A DNA stretch of 64,000 nucleotides from Gammaproteobacteria bacterium (GTDB lineage: Bacteria > Pseudomonadota > Gammaproteobacteria > Xanthomonadales > Xanthomonadaceae): NCBI GenBank assembly GCA_026398715.1, contig JAPLSI010000242.1:1-64000 (forward strand). The letters are read 5' to 3'. A program made the translations under genes and the position numbers. The notes below the pieces were generated by a model that saw nothing but the letters and a program-made list of their open reading frames with translations, was not told the DNA's origin and did not search any database. Positions 1 through 8,355 of this stretch are shown piece after piece (the stretch's first letter is position 1; every line of letters begins with the position of its first letter).

Positions 1-272
1 GCACCTTCCTGCTGTTCTACCTGCCCGTGGCCTTCCTGGCCTTCCTGGGCTTCCTGGCGTTCGCGCTGGTGGCCGTGTTGATCGGCGCGGTGCTCAGCCT
101 GATCAGCCCGATGCTGACCTACCTGCTGATCGTGCCGGTGGCCGTAGTGGTCGGGTTGGCGTACTACGCGCTGGTGTTCGCCTTCTTCTACAGCGCCTGG
201 CGCGACACGCTGGCCGAGGGCCAGCTTGAAACCGGACCCGCGCCGGAGCCAGCGCACCAGATCGAAGTCTGA
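1..272 (+). CDS. C-terminal part of an integral membrane protein, 5' end outside the window
   Basis: The frame is open from the first bases (reading from base 3) to a TGA at 270-272, so the gene starts upstream of the window. About 90 residues are visible. They form two or three very hydrophobic segments rich in Phe, Leu, Val and Ala, followed by a short polar tail. A GTG at 27 could be read as a start, but the hydrophobic sequence continues upstream in the same frame, which makes an internal start unlikely. The family cannot be assigned from this fragment. It converges on the RDD gene with only two bases between stop codons. Confidence 0.6.
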   Translation, partial: TFLLFYLPVAFLAFLGFLAFALVAVLIGAVLSLISPMLTYLLIVPVAVVVGLAYYALVFAFFYSAWRDTLAEGQLETGPAPEPAHQIEV

Positions 273-274
273 AA

Positions 275-1006
275 CTACGCCGTCGCGATCTGTCCCAGCA
301 TCCAGAAAATCCGCAGCAGCATCCCTGCCGACAACAGCACCAGCAGCGCGAGTTGCGCCCATAGCAGCGCGCGCGCCCAGGCGGGCATCGGTCCCAGGGC
401 GGATACGCGCGCGCCAGCCAGCAAGTCGTGCAGGGCGCGGCCATCCTTGCGCCAGCCGGCCAGGGCATGACCGAGGTTCAGGCTGAGCCAGCTCAACGAG
501 CCGGCGAAGAAGCGCATCGCGGTTCGCGCCAGGCCCAGTCGGCCGCCGTGTTCGGATTGCACCTGCACGCCCAGCAGGCGCTTGCCCGGCGTGGCTTGCC
601 AGCGACTGGCTTCGAATCCGATGAAGTACACGGCCGCGACCGATGCGACCAGCAGGCAGGCCTGCAACACGGCCGTAGCCATCAGGTCCATCTGCGCGGA
701 CACCAGCACGCGCTGTTGCGGGTCGGCCATCAGTTGCCGGGCCAGCACGAGCGGGTCGGTGATGGCGCCGTCGGCGGAAAACACCCGGTCCATCATCCAG
801 CCCTGCAGTGCGGCGACGAGCCGATTTGCGGCAGCGAAGGATTCACGCACGGCAGGCGCTGCCAGCGCTATCAGCACCGGCGACAACAGCAGCGCATCCA
901 GGCTCCAGGCCAGGTAGCGGCGCCAGAATCCGGCCGGTTGCCAGCCCGCGTGGTCGTCGTTGGCGGCAAGCGCGAGCGGCGCCCGCGTTGCCGGCGCGGG
1001 AGTCAC
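275..1006 (-). CDS. RDD family membrane protein
   Basis: This 243-residue protein has the RDD layout. An Arg/Asp-containing first helix region (RRYLAWSLDALLLSP, about residues 29-43) is followed by further hydrophobic segments, and a TPGKRLLGVQV motif near residue 140 is typical of the second half of RDD domains. RDD proteins are small multi-pass inner-membrane proteins, some linked to ion exchange, but the substrate here is unknown. It starts with GTG at 1006, overlapping the tatC stop by four bases (GTGA), so it is probably translated as the last gene of the tatABC transcript. Nothing in the sequence ties it directly to Tat function. Confidence 0.8.
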   Translation of the reverse strand: MTPAPATRAPLALAANDDHAGWQPAGFWRRYLAWSLDALLLSPVLIALAAPAVRESFAAANRLVAALQGWMMDRVFSADGAITDPLVLARQLMADPQQRVLVSAQMDLMATAVLQACLLVASVAAVYFIGFEASRWQATPGKRLLGVQVQSEHGGRLGLARTAMRFFAGSLSWLSLNLGHALAGWRKDGRALHDLLAGARVSALGPMPAWARALLWAQLALLVLLSAGMLLRIFWMLGQIATA

Positions 1007-1761
1007 GACGCGACCGGGCCCGGTTCGCTGGCGCGGCGACGCATGATGCGCGCCATCAGCACGCCGGCTTCATAGAGCAGGCACATCGGTACCGCGAGCA
1101 GGATCTGCGACAGACCATCCGGCGGCGTGATGATGGCAGCGATGATGAAGATGGCGACGATCACATAACCGCGCCACTCCGACAGTTGCTTGGGCGTCAC
1201 CCAGCCCAGGATGACGGCGATGACGACGGCGACCGGCACTTCGAAGCTGACGCCGCCGGCAAGGAACATCACCAGCACGAAATCCAGGTAGTGGCTGATG
1301 TCGGTCATCATCGCCACGCCGACCGGCGCGGTGCTGCTGAGATAGGCGAACATCACCGGCAACAACAGGAAATAGGTGAACGCGCAGCCGGCGTAGAACA
1401 ACATCGTCGCCGCCACCAGGATCGGCCGCGCCAGCCGTTTTTCCTTGTCGTACAAACCTGGCGCGACGAAGGCCCACAGTTGGTAGAGCACCACCGGCAT
1501 CGCCACCATCAGCGCGGCGAAGAAGGCCAGCTTCACCGGCACGAAGAAAGTGGACGTGACTTCGATGGCGATCAGCTGGCCGCCCTTGGGCAGGCTGCGC
1601 AGCAGCGGTTCGGAGATCAGCGTGTACAGGCGGTCGGAAAACGGCACGATCGCCAGGAACGCGACCACCACCGCCAGCACCGCACGCAGCAGGCGATTGC
1701 GCAGCTCCAGCAGGTGCGCGATCAGGCTTTCTTCCGGCGGCGCCTTGGTATCGGTCGTCAT
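1003..1761 (-). CDS. tatC: Sec-independent protein translocase subunit TatC
   Basis: TatC is the polytopic receptor of the twin-arginine translocase that recognises RR signal peptides together with TatB. The 252-residue length is normal. The N-terminus carries the conserved HLLELRNRL stretch (residues 16-24), and six hydrophobic segments follow, as in the family. The ATG at 1761 overlaps the tatB stop (ATGA), consistent with translational coupling in a tatABC operon. The downstream overlap with the RDD gene extends the operon by one gene. Nothing is missing or unusual. Confidence 0.97.
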   Translation of the reverse strand: MTTDTKAPPEESLIAHLLELRNRLLRAVLAVVVAFLAIVPFSDRLYTLISEPLLRSLPKGGQLIAIEVTSTFFVPVKLAFFAALMVAMPVVLYQLWAFVAPGLYDKEKRLARPILVAATMLFYAGCAFTYFLLLPVMFAYLSSTAPVGVAMMTDISHYLDFVLVMFLAGGVSFEVPVAVVIAVILGWVTPKQLSEWRGYVIVAIFIIAAIITPPDGLSQILLAVPMCLLYEAGVLMARIMRRRASEPGPVAS

Positions 1762-2267
1762 GCGTCGCGCCGCGCCAGTGGCGCCAGCAGGTCGCCCTGC
1801 ATGGGCGCTTCGTCGATGCGCGATGCGTCGTCGGTGCCTGCGACCGGATCGGCGGTGACTTGCGCAACGGATGCGGCCGATGCGGCGGACGCTTCGTCAG
1901 CGGCTTCGTCGCGCGACGCAACGGGCTCGGTTTCCGGCAGCCATCCGTCCGCGTCCTGCGAGGCGTCTTCGCGCAGGTCCACGCGGGTCGGCAGGCCCGG
2001 GTCGAGGTCGGCGAAGCCCTCGCGCAGGTCCTGTTCCAGGGCCTGCATCTGCGGCTTGAGCTCGGCCATCGGTTCGGTGAACTGGCGCTTGAATTCCTCG
2101 GCAGCCAGTTCGCGCTCGAGTTCGGATTTCACCGAGTACCACTGCGCCCGCGCGCGGCGCACCCACAGGCCGGCGAAACGAGCCGCCTTGGGCAGGCGCT
2201 CGGGGCCGAGCACCAGCAGCGCCACGACTGCGACGATCAGCAGTTCACTGAAGCCAACGTCGAACAT
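1758..2267 (-). CDS. tatB: Sec-independent protein translocase subunit TatB
   Basis: The 169-residue protein has one N-terminal membrane helix beginning MFDVGFSELL, the LVLGPERLP hinge and an amphipathic helix rich in Arg/Lys and Glu, followed by a long acidic, Ala-rich low-complexity tail. This is the TatB pattern. The FDVG start and the GPERLP hinge distinguish it from TatA. It partners with TatC in the twin-arginine receptor complex. It lies 27 bases after tatA and overlaps tatC by four bases. Confidence 0.95.
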   Translation of the reverse strand: MFDVGFSELLIVAVVALLVLGPERLPKAARFAGLWVRRARAQWYSVKSELERELAAEEFKRQFTEPMAELKPQMQALEQDLREGFADLDPGLPTRVDLREDASQDADGWLPETEPVASRDEAADEASAASAASVAQVTADPVAGTDDASRIDEAPMQGDLLAPLARRDA

Positions 2268-2294
2268 CGTTTTGGGCTCCGCCCGGGCGGCCGG

Positions 2295-2504
2295 TCAGTC
2301 CTTGCGCGAGTCGTCGCGCAGGTCGGCCTTGGGGGCGTCGGTCTTGTTGGCGTCGGGCGGCGTGCCTTCATCGCCGCTCATGCCCTTCTTGAAACCGCGC
2401 ACGGCATCGCCGAGGTCGCCGCCGAGATTCTTCAGGCGCTTGGTGCCGAAGATCAGCAACACGATCACCAGGACGATAAGTAGTTCTTTCCAGCCCAGGC
2501 CCAT
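2295..2504 (-). CDS. tatA: Sec-independent protein translocase subunit TatA
   Basis: At 69 residues this is a normal TatA, the pore-forming element of the twin-arginine pathway. It has a short N-terminal membrane helix ([16 protein letters not shown], residues 5-20) with the invariant FGTKRLK hinge, an amphipathic helix containing [12 protein letters not shown], and a charged C-terminal tail. It is the first gene of tatABC plus RDD. The 57 bases between it and the SYLF gene leave room for a promoter, though no clear boxes were seen. Confidence 0.95.
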   Translation of the reverse strand: MGLGWKELLIVLVIVLLIFGTKRLKNLGGDLGDAVRGFKKGMSGDEGTPPDANKTDAPKADLRDDSRKD

Positions 2505-2561
2505 GGTCGTGTCCTTGAAAAATTCAGGTGCTAAGGATAGCGCAGCGCGACCGGTCCGGCC

Positions 2562-3305
2562 TCAGTTCGATGACGCCGGCGCCGGGTCGGGACCCTGGCG
2601 AACCGTGCTTTCCTCAAGCTTGTCGCGGACGCCCACCACGGCGTCGGTACCGCTGCCGGCGCGACCCTCGAAAATGGCCCGCGCGGTGTTGCCACGGCCG
2701 TAGGTTTCCTGGTTGGACTTGTTGTCGATGCCCAGGCGGGTGCCGTCGAGCGACACGCCGGCAAACAGGCCGCGGGCGCGCGAATAGCTGTAGATCTCGG
2801 CCTTCAGCTGCTCGTCGGTGCTGGCCTGGGCGCTGCGGCCGACCGGGCCGGCCGCCACGCTGGCATCGGCGCCCAGGGTGAACTTGCCGTTGACGATGGA
2901 ATCCACGCCGCGCTTGGAGCGGAACACCAGGATCACGTCGGCCGACTGCACGCCGGCCTGGAAGCCGAAGCTGCCACCGGTGAGGGTGATGAAGCTGGGG
3001 TGCGACCAGGTGCCGTCCGCGCCGCGGATGGCGATCAGGCCGCGCCCGCGCCGGCCGCCGACCACGAAGCTGGCCTTCATCACGTTCGGGATGACGGCAA
3101 TGGCCTGGGCGTCCTGCAGCAGGTTGGAGGGAATGGAATCGTCTGGGATGCGCAGGATTTCGCCCAGCACGCGACTGGCGTCGTTGGCGCGCTGGTCTTC
3201 CACTTCGCCTGCGATCGCCGGCAGGGCAGCCAGCACCATCGTCGTGGCAAGCAGGGAAAGGCCGAAGCGGCGCAGCGCGGCGAAAGGAATCTGGATGGAC
3301 GGCAT
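2562..3305 (-). CDS. Secreted SYLF-domain (YSC84/DUF500) lipid-binding protein
   Basis: This 247-residue protein starts at the ATG at 3305. The frame stays open upstream, but a good signal peptide (about residues 12-32, ending PAIAGE) begins here. The mature part matches the SYLF/YSC84 fold, with AIAVIPNVMKASFVVGGRRG near residues 70-90, GGSFGFQAG, ADVILVF and a C-terminal YSRARGLFAGVSLDG segment. In eukaryotic relatives the domain binds phosphoinositides; in bacteria the role is unknown and presumably periplasmic. It is divergent from hemH and upstream of the tat operon on the same strand, with no evident functional link. Confidence 0.85.
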   Translation of the reverse strand: MPSIQIPFAALRRFGLSLLATTMVLAALPAIAGEVEDQRANDASRVLGEILRIPDDSIPSNLLQDAQAIAVIPNVMKASFVVGGRRGRGLIAIRGADGTWSHPSFITLTGGSFGFQAGVQSADVILVFRSKRGVDSIVNGKFTLGADASVAAGPVGRSAQASTDEQLKAEIYSYSRARGLFAGVSLDGTRLGIDNKSNQETYGRGNTARAIFEGRAGSGTDAVVGVRDKLEESTVRQGPDPAPASSN

Positions 3306-3411
3306 GGAATGCTCCGATGTCAGGGGCGGGGCCCCGGGGTGAAGAAGACAGCGTGAACCGTTCTTCATGTATGGGATGATAATTTGACTGCTTGCCATTG
3401 GAACAGTTCCC

Positions 3412-4422
3412 ATGAGTCCGCGCTTTCGCGACGGTGTCGCACCTGCACCTGCCACCCGGACCGGACTGCTGCTGGTCAACCTGGGCACGCCCGACGCGCC
3501 CACCGCGGGCGCCGTGCGCCGCTACCTGGGCGAGTTCCTGCACGATTACCGCGTGGTCGAACTCACCCGCTGGCTGTGGTGCCCGATCCTGCACGGCATC
3601 ATCCTGCCGCTGCGTTCGCGCAAGGTGGCGCACAAGTACGCCAGCATCTGGACCGACAAGGGCTCGCCCCTGCTCGCCCTGAGCCGCGACCTGGCCGAGG
3701 CGATGCAGGCACAGATGCCTGAATTCGACGTGCGCCTGGCCATGCGCTACGGCCAGCCGGCCATCCGCACCGAGCTGCAGGCCCTGCAGTCGCGCGGCAT
3801 GCAGCGGCTGCTGGTGCTGCCGCTCTACCCGCAGTATTCCGCGTCCACGGTGGCCGCCGTGCACGATGCCGTATTCGCCGAATTGCGCCAGTGGCGGGTG
3901 ATGCCCGAGCTGCGCCTGATCAACGACTACCACGTGGATGAAGGCTGGCTGGACGCACTGGCCGCCAGCGTGCAGAACCACTGGGACCTGCATGGTCGCG
4001 GCGAGATCCTGCTGATGTCCTTCCACGGCGTGCCGCAGCGCTTCATCCGGGCCGGCGACCCTTATCAGCAGCAATGCGAAGCGGGCGCGCGCGCACTGGC
4101 ACAGCGCCTGCAGCTGGACGATTCGCAGTGGCAGCTGACCTTCCAGTCGCGCTTCGGCCGCGAACCGTGGTTGCAGCCCTACACCGACGACACGCTGAAG
4201 GCGATGGCCGCGCGCGGCGTGCGCAACGTGGACATGGTCTGTCCGGGGTTCGCCGTGGATTGCCTGGAAACACTCGAGGAAAACTCGGTCGAGAACGCCG
4301 CCATCTTCCGCGAAGCCGGCGGCAATGCGCTTTGTTATATCCCGGCGCTCAATTCATCACCCGGACATGTCGCCGCGCTGGCGGCACTGGCCCGTCGCCA
4401 CGCCCAGGGCTGGCCGCATTGA
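3412..4422 (+). CDS. hemH: Ferrochelatase
   Basis: Ferrochelatase inserts Fe2+ into protoporphyrin IX in the last step of protoheme synthesis. The 336-residue protein has the family landmarks: LLLVNLGTPDAP at the N-terminus, LPLYPQYS (residues 137-143), the active-site His205 in MSFHGVPQRF, and the conserved Glu286 region CLETLEE (residues 284-290). The ATG at 3412 follows the divergent intergenic region shared with the SYLF gene. A GATAAT sequence at 3378-3383 could be its -10 element, but I see no good -35. The next gene starts 22 bases after its stop. Confidence 0.97.
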   Translation: MSPRFRDGVAPAPATRTGLLLVNLGTPDAPTAGAVRRYLGEFLHDYRVVELTRWLWCPILHGIILPLRSRKVAHKYASIWTDKGSPLLALSRDLAEAMQAQMPEFDVRLAMRYGQPAIRTELQALQSRGMQRLLVLPLYPQYSASTVAAVHDAVFAELRQWRVMPELRLINDYHVDEGWLDALAASVQNHWDLHGRGEILLMSFHGVPQRFIRAGDPYQQQCEAGARALAQRLQLDDSQWQLTFQSRFGREPWLQPYTDDTLKAMAARGVRNVDMVCPGFAVDCLETLEENSVENAAIFREAGGNALCYIPALNSSPGHVAALAALARRHAQGWPH

Positions 4423-4444
4423 CCGCCGGGCCGGGCATGCCGCG

Positions 4445-5296
4445 ATGAGTCGGGAAATTTCGCTGCCCACCGCGCGCGGCACGTTGACCGCGCTGCGCAG
4501 CGGCAACCCCGACGGCCCGCGGCTGCTGGCCCTGCACGGCTGGCTGGACAACGCCGCCAGCTTCATCCCGCTGCAGCCGGAGTTGAAGGATTTCGACCTG
4601 GTCGCCCTGGACTTGCCCGGCCACGGCGGCAGTGCGCACCGCCTGCCCGGCTACGACTACGTGTTCGTGGACTGGATCCACGATGTGCTCGACGTGCTTG
4701 ATGCGCTGGGCTGGCAAAGCGCGAACCTGCTCGGCCATTCGATGGGCGGTGGGATCGCCTCGATGGTTGCGGCTGGCGCGCCCGAGCGCGTCGAACGGCT
4801 CGCGCTGATCGAAGCACTGGGCCCGATCTCGGGCAAGGCCGAGGAGGCGGGCAGCAGGCTGCGCCTGGCGGTGAAGGCGCGACGGGCTTTGGATGGCGGC
4901 AAGACGCCGCGCGTGATTCCCAACCTGGACACTGCCGTCGCGGCGCGCCTGGCGGTGTCGCAGATGAGCACCGAGGCGGCCACGCTGATCGTCGAGCGCA
5001 ACCTTCGCAGCGTTGCCGGCGGCTATGCCTGGCGATCCGATCCGCGCCTGACGCTGCCCGGGCACGTGCGCACCGACGAGGCCTTCGTCCAGGACTGGAT
5101 CCGCGCCATCGAGGCGCCAACCCTGGTCATCGCCGCCGATCCGGCGCCGGTCTACTTCACGCCCGAGGCGCGCGATGCGCGGATCGCGCAATTGAAAGAC
5201 GGCCGGCGCGAAGTGATAACCGGCGGCCATCACCTGCACATGGAGCAGGCGGCGCGGATCGGCGGGCTGTTGCGCGAGTTCCTGCTTACGCGCTGA
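4445..5296 (+). CDS. Alpha/beta-fold hydrolase
   Basis: The 283-residue protein is an ordinary alpha/beta hydrolase. It has an HGWLDNAASF oxyanion-hole motif near residues 32-41, a DLPGHG turn, the nucleophile elbow LLGHSMGGG around residues 94-102, and a C-terminal His in GGHHLHMEQ. The frame is open further upstream, overlapping the end of hemH, but the ATG at 4445 precedes the first family-like sequence. Its position 22 bases after hemH suggests co-transcription. The substrate cannot be inferred. Its 3' end overlaps the convergent metallopeptidase gene by 11 bases. Confidence 0.85.
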   Translation: MSREISLPTARGTLTALRSGNPDGPRLLALHGWLDNAASFIPLQPELKDFDLVALDLPGHGGSAHRLPGYDYVFVDWIHDVLDVLDALGWQSANLLGHSMGGGIASMVAAGAPERVERLALIEALGPISGKAEEAGSRLRLAVKARRALDGGKTPRVIPNLDTAVAARLAVSQMSTEAATLIVERNLRSVAGGYAWRSDPRLTLPGHVRTDEAFVQDWIRAIEAPTLVIAADPAPVYFTPEARDARIAQLKDGRREVITGGHHLHMEQAARIGGLLREFLLTR

Positions 5297-6056
5297 TGGC
5301 GCGACGCAGCTCGGCCTTGATGGCCAGGCCGTCGCCGTGCAGGTAGTCGCGATCTTCGTGCCAGTCCGGCCAGCGAGCTTCCACCTCACGCCAGAATCGT
5401 CGCGAATGATTACGGTGGATCAGGTGGCACAACTCGTGCACCAGCACGTATTCGAAAGCGCGCGGCCGGCCCACCACCAGCGCCAGGTCCAGTGACAACG
5501 CATCGGTCGGGCTGAGCGAGCCCCATAGCGAGGACAAGGGGCGAAGGCGGAACGCAATCGGCGCGCGCGGCAGGCTGGGCAGGTATTTCGGCAGCCAGGC
5601 GCCGAGATCGCTTCGGGCCTGTTGCAGGTAGAAGTCCTTCAACGCCGAACGCATCTGTTTTTCGCCCGCCTTGGCAGTCTGCGTGATGACCACGGCGTGT
5701 TCGCCGAGCTCGGCGCGGGTGTAGCGGCCCTCGCGCCATTCCAGCGGAATCTTTTCATTGCGCAATTGCAAGTGGGTATCGCGCTCGCGCGTGAACGGCT
5801 GCGCCTCGATGGTGGGGCGTTTGGCCAGCTGCATCTGCAGCCAGTCGCGGTGTTCGAACAGGAAGGTTTCGGCCGAGCGCACCGACGCGCTGCGCGGCAC
5901 AGTCAGGCGGATGCCGCGTTCGTTCACGATCAGGCGCAGGGTACGGGCGCGCGCATCGCGTACCCAGCGTACCGGCACTGCCTCGCCACTGCGCAGCACC
6001 AGCTCGCGCGCCGCTTCCTCGGTGCGCGGGGGCTCGGGAAAGCCAAACCAGTTCAT
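5286..6056 (-). CDS. YgjP-type (DUF45) zinc metallopeptidase
   Basis: The protein of about 256 residues ends with a metallopeptidase core. The zinc motif HELCH in VLVHELCHLIHRNHSRRFW lies near residues 208-226, and a preceding LSSLWGS segment is also typical of the YgjP/SprT-like family. The first half is a positively charged beta-rich region. Either GTG 6059 or ATG 6056 could start it. ATG 6056 shares one base with the stop of the upstream gene (TGATG), so the two are probably translationally coupled. The physiological substrate of this family is not established. Confidence 0.85.
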   Translation of the reverse strand: MNWFGFPEPPRTEEAARELVLRSGEAVPVRWVRDARARTLRLIVNERGIRLTVPRSASVRSAETFLFEHRDWLQMQLAKRPTIEAQPFTRERDTHLQLRNEKIPLEWREGRYTRAELGEHAVVITQTAKAGEKQMRSALKDFYLQQARSDLGAWLPKYLPSLPRAPIAFRLRPLSSLWGSLSPTDALSLDLALVVGRPRAFEYVLVHELCHLIHRNHSRRFWREVEARWPDWHEDRDYLHGDGLAIKAELRRAISA

Positions 6057-6568
6057 CACGATGCTTGCGATCGGAACGCCGTCAGGTTGTTGGCAGCGCG
6101 GGCGGCGACCTTGCGCCGGAGCAGGGGCGACCAGCCGAGCAGCCAGCCCGGCGCGCCCAGCGCCTGCCGCGACCAGGCCCAGAAATCGAAGCGGTCGCGA
6201 TGGCTGGCGATCAAGCCATCGCGGAAGGTGAATTGCGCATCGATGCGGTTGTGCACCCGACGCCCGGTGGCGCTGAAGCGATAACGCGCTTCCCAGTGCG
6301 CATGCCCGGTCGTTTCATCGGCGGTGACCGCCGTGTGCGTCAGGGACCACGCATCCATGCCCTTGGTGCGGGTGGCCACGCAAAGCATGGTCCACATGGC
6401 GGCGATTTCATCGCGGCCGTGCAGGTCGAATACTTCGTCCTTGAACACAGCGTCCGGCGCGTAGCACGCGGCCATCGTGGCCGCATCGAGCTGCGCGAAA
6501 GCGCGGTAGAAACGCTCGATCAGGTCGTTGTTGGCGCGGGCGGCAGCGTCGGCTTGGGGAGAATCCAT
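6056..6568 (-). CDS. NTF2-like (SnoaL-type) family protein
   Basis: The 170-residue protein has the cone-shaped NTF2-like signature. An N-terminal helix (NNDLIERFYRAFAQLD) is followed by MAACYAPDAVFKDEVFDLHG, then a WMTMLCV-type helix and beta strands ending in HRDRFDFWAWSRQALG, the usual close of the SnoaL-like domain. Members act as small-molecule isomerases or hydrolases or as binding domains. No catalytic role can be assigned. ATG 6568 is chosen over GTG 6571. It is upstream of and coupled to the metallopeptidase gene. Confidence 0.8.
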   Translation of the reverse strand: MDSPQADAAARANNDLIERFYRAFAQLDAATMAACYAPDAVFKDEVFDLHGRDEIAAMWTMLCVATRTKGMDAWSLTHTAVTADETTGHAHWEARYRFSATGRRVHNRIDAQFTFRDGLIASHRDRFDFWAWSRQALGAPGWLLGWSPLLRRKVAARAANNLTAFRSQAS

Positions 6569-6591
6569 CACGCCTGATTCTAACGCCAGTT

Positions 6592-7503
6592 TCAGTCCTC
6601 GGGGCGACTGAGTTTCAGGGCTTTTTCCAGCGCCGTGAACAGGCGCGCCAACTCCGCCGACATCAGCGCGTAACGCGCATCCAGCTCGGCGTTCAGCGAG
6701 TCGCGCTCGGTGTTCTCCAACTGGTCCACCGCGCCGTCCAGGAACTTGAGCTTGCGCACGACCAGATCCTCGCCCAGCACGAAGCTGACGTGGTCGTCGA
6801 ACACCAGCGCCAGCCGCGACACCTGCTTGCCCGATTCGAGGTGCTTGCGGATCTCATCGCCCAGCAGCTCCTGGCGCTGGCACTTGACGATCGCACCGCC
6901 GTCCACCGGGTCCTTCAGTTCGCACTCGTCCCCGAGCGCAAAGCCCGCGGGCAGCGGCTCGCCGGCGATCCAGCCAGTGAGCAGCGCGCGCGGCGACAGC
7001 TCGGCGTTGAGCGGCAACGCCGGAAAACTGCCCAGGGCGTGGCGCAGCTCGGTGATGAAGCCTTCCGCGGCCTTGCGCGACGAGGTGTCCACGGCCACCA
7101 CGCCCTGAGCCAGGTCGATCGAGGCATTGAGGCGGCTGGGGCGGACGAAGGCGCGCGGCAGCAGCTCGTGCACCACGTCTTCCTTCAGGCGCTTGCGGGC
7201 GCGACCGCCCAGCTTGCGGCCCTCGCGCTGCTCGGCCTGGGCCAGCTTGCGCTGCACCTCGTCGTTGATGACGGCCGAGGGCAACAGCCGGTCTTCGCCG
7301 CCCAGGGTCAGCCACAAGGCGGTCCCGACCCGGTGCGACAGGGCCGGCTGGTCGCGGCCGAACGGCGACACGAAGCCGCGCGACATCTGCTCCAGCGGGC
7401 CGACCGGCTTCAGGACCCACTCGGCCAGCGCATCGTCGATGTTGTCGAAGGATTTCTTGAGGGACGGGTTGAAACGGAACAGGCTGAGGTTGCGAAAGAA
7501 CAT
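6592..7503 (-). CDS. rdgC: Recombination-associated protein RdgC
   Basis: RdgC is a ring-shaped DNA-binding dimer that limits RecA activity and associates with the nucleoid. The 303-residue length is typical. The sequence begins with the family signature MFFRNLSLFRF and includes GFVSPFG near residue 44, a KLGGRARKRLKE basic stretch and a C-terminal LDARYALMSAELARLF helix. It is a single gene, 23 bases upstream of the NTF2-like gene on the same strand. The gap is short enough for co-transcription. Confidence 0.97.
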   Translation of the reverse strand: MFFRNLSLFRFNPSLKKSFDNIDDALAEWVLKPVGPLEQMSRGFVSPFGRDQPALSHRVGTALWLTLGGEDRLLPSAVINDEVQRKLAQAEQREGRKLGGRARKRLKEDVVHELLPRAFVRPSRLNASIDLAQGVVAVDTSSRKAAEGFITELRHALGSFPALPLNAELSPRALLTGWIAGEPLPAGFALGDECELKDPVDGGAIVKCQRQELLGDEIRKHLESGKQVSRLALVFDDHVSFVLGEDLVVRKLKFLDGAVDQLENTERDSLNAELDARYALMSAELARLFTALEKALKLSRPED

Positions 7504-7577
7504 TCAAATTCCACGATAAATCCAATCCCCTAGTTTACCCTCTGTCGCTGCCGCGCCCGCAGGGTTAAGCTCGATGA

Positions 7578-7787
7578 ATGGCCCAGCCGCCGGACACCGC
7601 CAAGATCACCGCACAGCTGGTCGAGCTACGCCTCGAGCATCGCGACCTGGACGCGGCCATCGCCAAGCTGATCACCGACATGGCCGCGGACGAGCTGGCG
7701 ATCAAGCGGCTGAAGAAGCGCAAGTTGCGCATCAAGGACATGGTCGCGTACCTCGAGAACCAACTCATCCCGGACCTCGACGCCTGA
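7578..7787 (+). CDS. YdcH-like (DUF465) small coiled-coil protein
   Basis: A 69-residue, highly charged helical protein with a LVELRLEHRDLDAAI segment and a central LKKRKLRIKDMVAYLE stretch, the pattern of the DUF465/YdcH family. It should form a helical hairpin. No function is established for the family. It is divergent from rdgC with a 74-base intergenic region. An in-frame start at 7578 is chosen because the DUF465 similarity begins there. It is followed by the only long non-coding stretch of the window. Confidence 0.75.
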   Translation: MAQPPDTAKITAQLVELRLEHRDLDAAIAKLITDMAADELAIKRLKKRKLRIKDMVAYLENQLIPDLDA

Positions 7788-8355
7788 TTCGGCGTTAGTT
7801 GCGTTCCAGAGTTGGCGCGCGGCGCCGGGAAAGGGCGTGTTCGTCCGCGTCGTGGAAAAAACGTCCTGTTTTTTACACGCCGCCGCTCCTGGCGTCCTGC
7901 CCCGCTCGGCCGAACACGCCCTTCCCCGACGTCGACCCAATCAGGGCCGCACGTTTCGGGCAAAGATCAAAAGCGCCCGAGGTCTCTCCTACCAGCGGGA
8001 AAAAGCCAAAGCGCGAGGTCCAATTCTTCCCAACACAACATCAAGAGAAGTGCACACGTGGCTCCACCACGTGACAAGCCGCGCTTGTGCAGCACAAGAA
8101 CGACACCGACGAGCCCGCCGCGCGCTGATTCTGACAAGCCAATTCGCCGAGACGAAGTGGAGGTCTTGTAGGAGTACTTAGTCGGGAGGACAGCAAGGAC
8201 AGAAGTACGGATTGCGTATGGGAGCTGGGGGCGGTGTTTGCTTCGACCAAGTCGCGCGAGCGCCGGCAGGCGCGAGTGCAGCGACTCGAAGTGAATACCG
8301 ACCCCTGCCTCGCCGCAACGCGTATCGCCAGTACGCTAAACCGCATCAAGAAGAA
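7788..8355. other. Long gene-free stretch with several inverted repeats
   Basis: No ORF here looks like a protein family, and composition is visibly less GC-rich than the surrounding genes. What it does hold is structure: a nested inverted repeat (7827-7926), a 7-bp-stem hairpin CACGTGG/CCACGTG at 8055-8073 with a five-base loop, and an odd palindrome CTTGTGCAGCACAAG at 8084-8098. No tRNA-like cloverleaf, integrase or transposase remnant was recognised. It separates the YdcH-like gene from the 3' end of plsB. Confidence 0.6.
7827..7926. repeat. Nested 100-bp inverted-repeat element
   Basis: The outer arms are GGGAAAGGGCGTGTTCG (7827-7843) and CGAACACGCCCTTCCC (7911-7926), matching except for one extra A. 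Inside them lies a second palindrome, AAAAAAC-GTCCT-GTTTTTT, flanked by GTG/CAC. The arrangement resembles a small non-autonomous repeat or a bidirectional transcription terminator. Only one copy is seen in the window. Confidence 0.5.
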
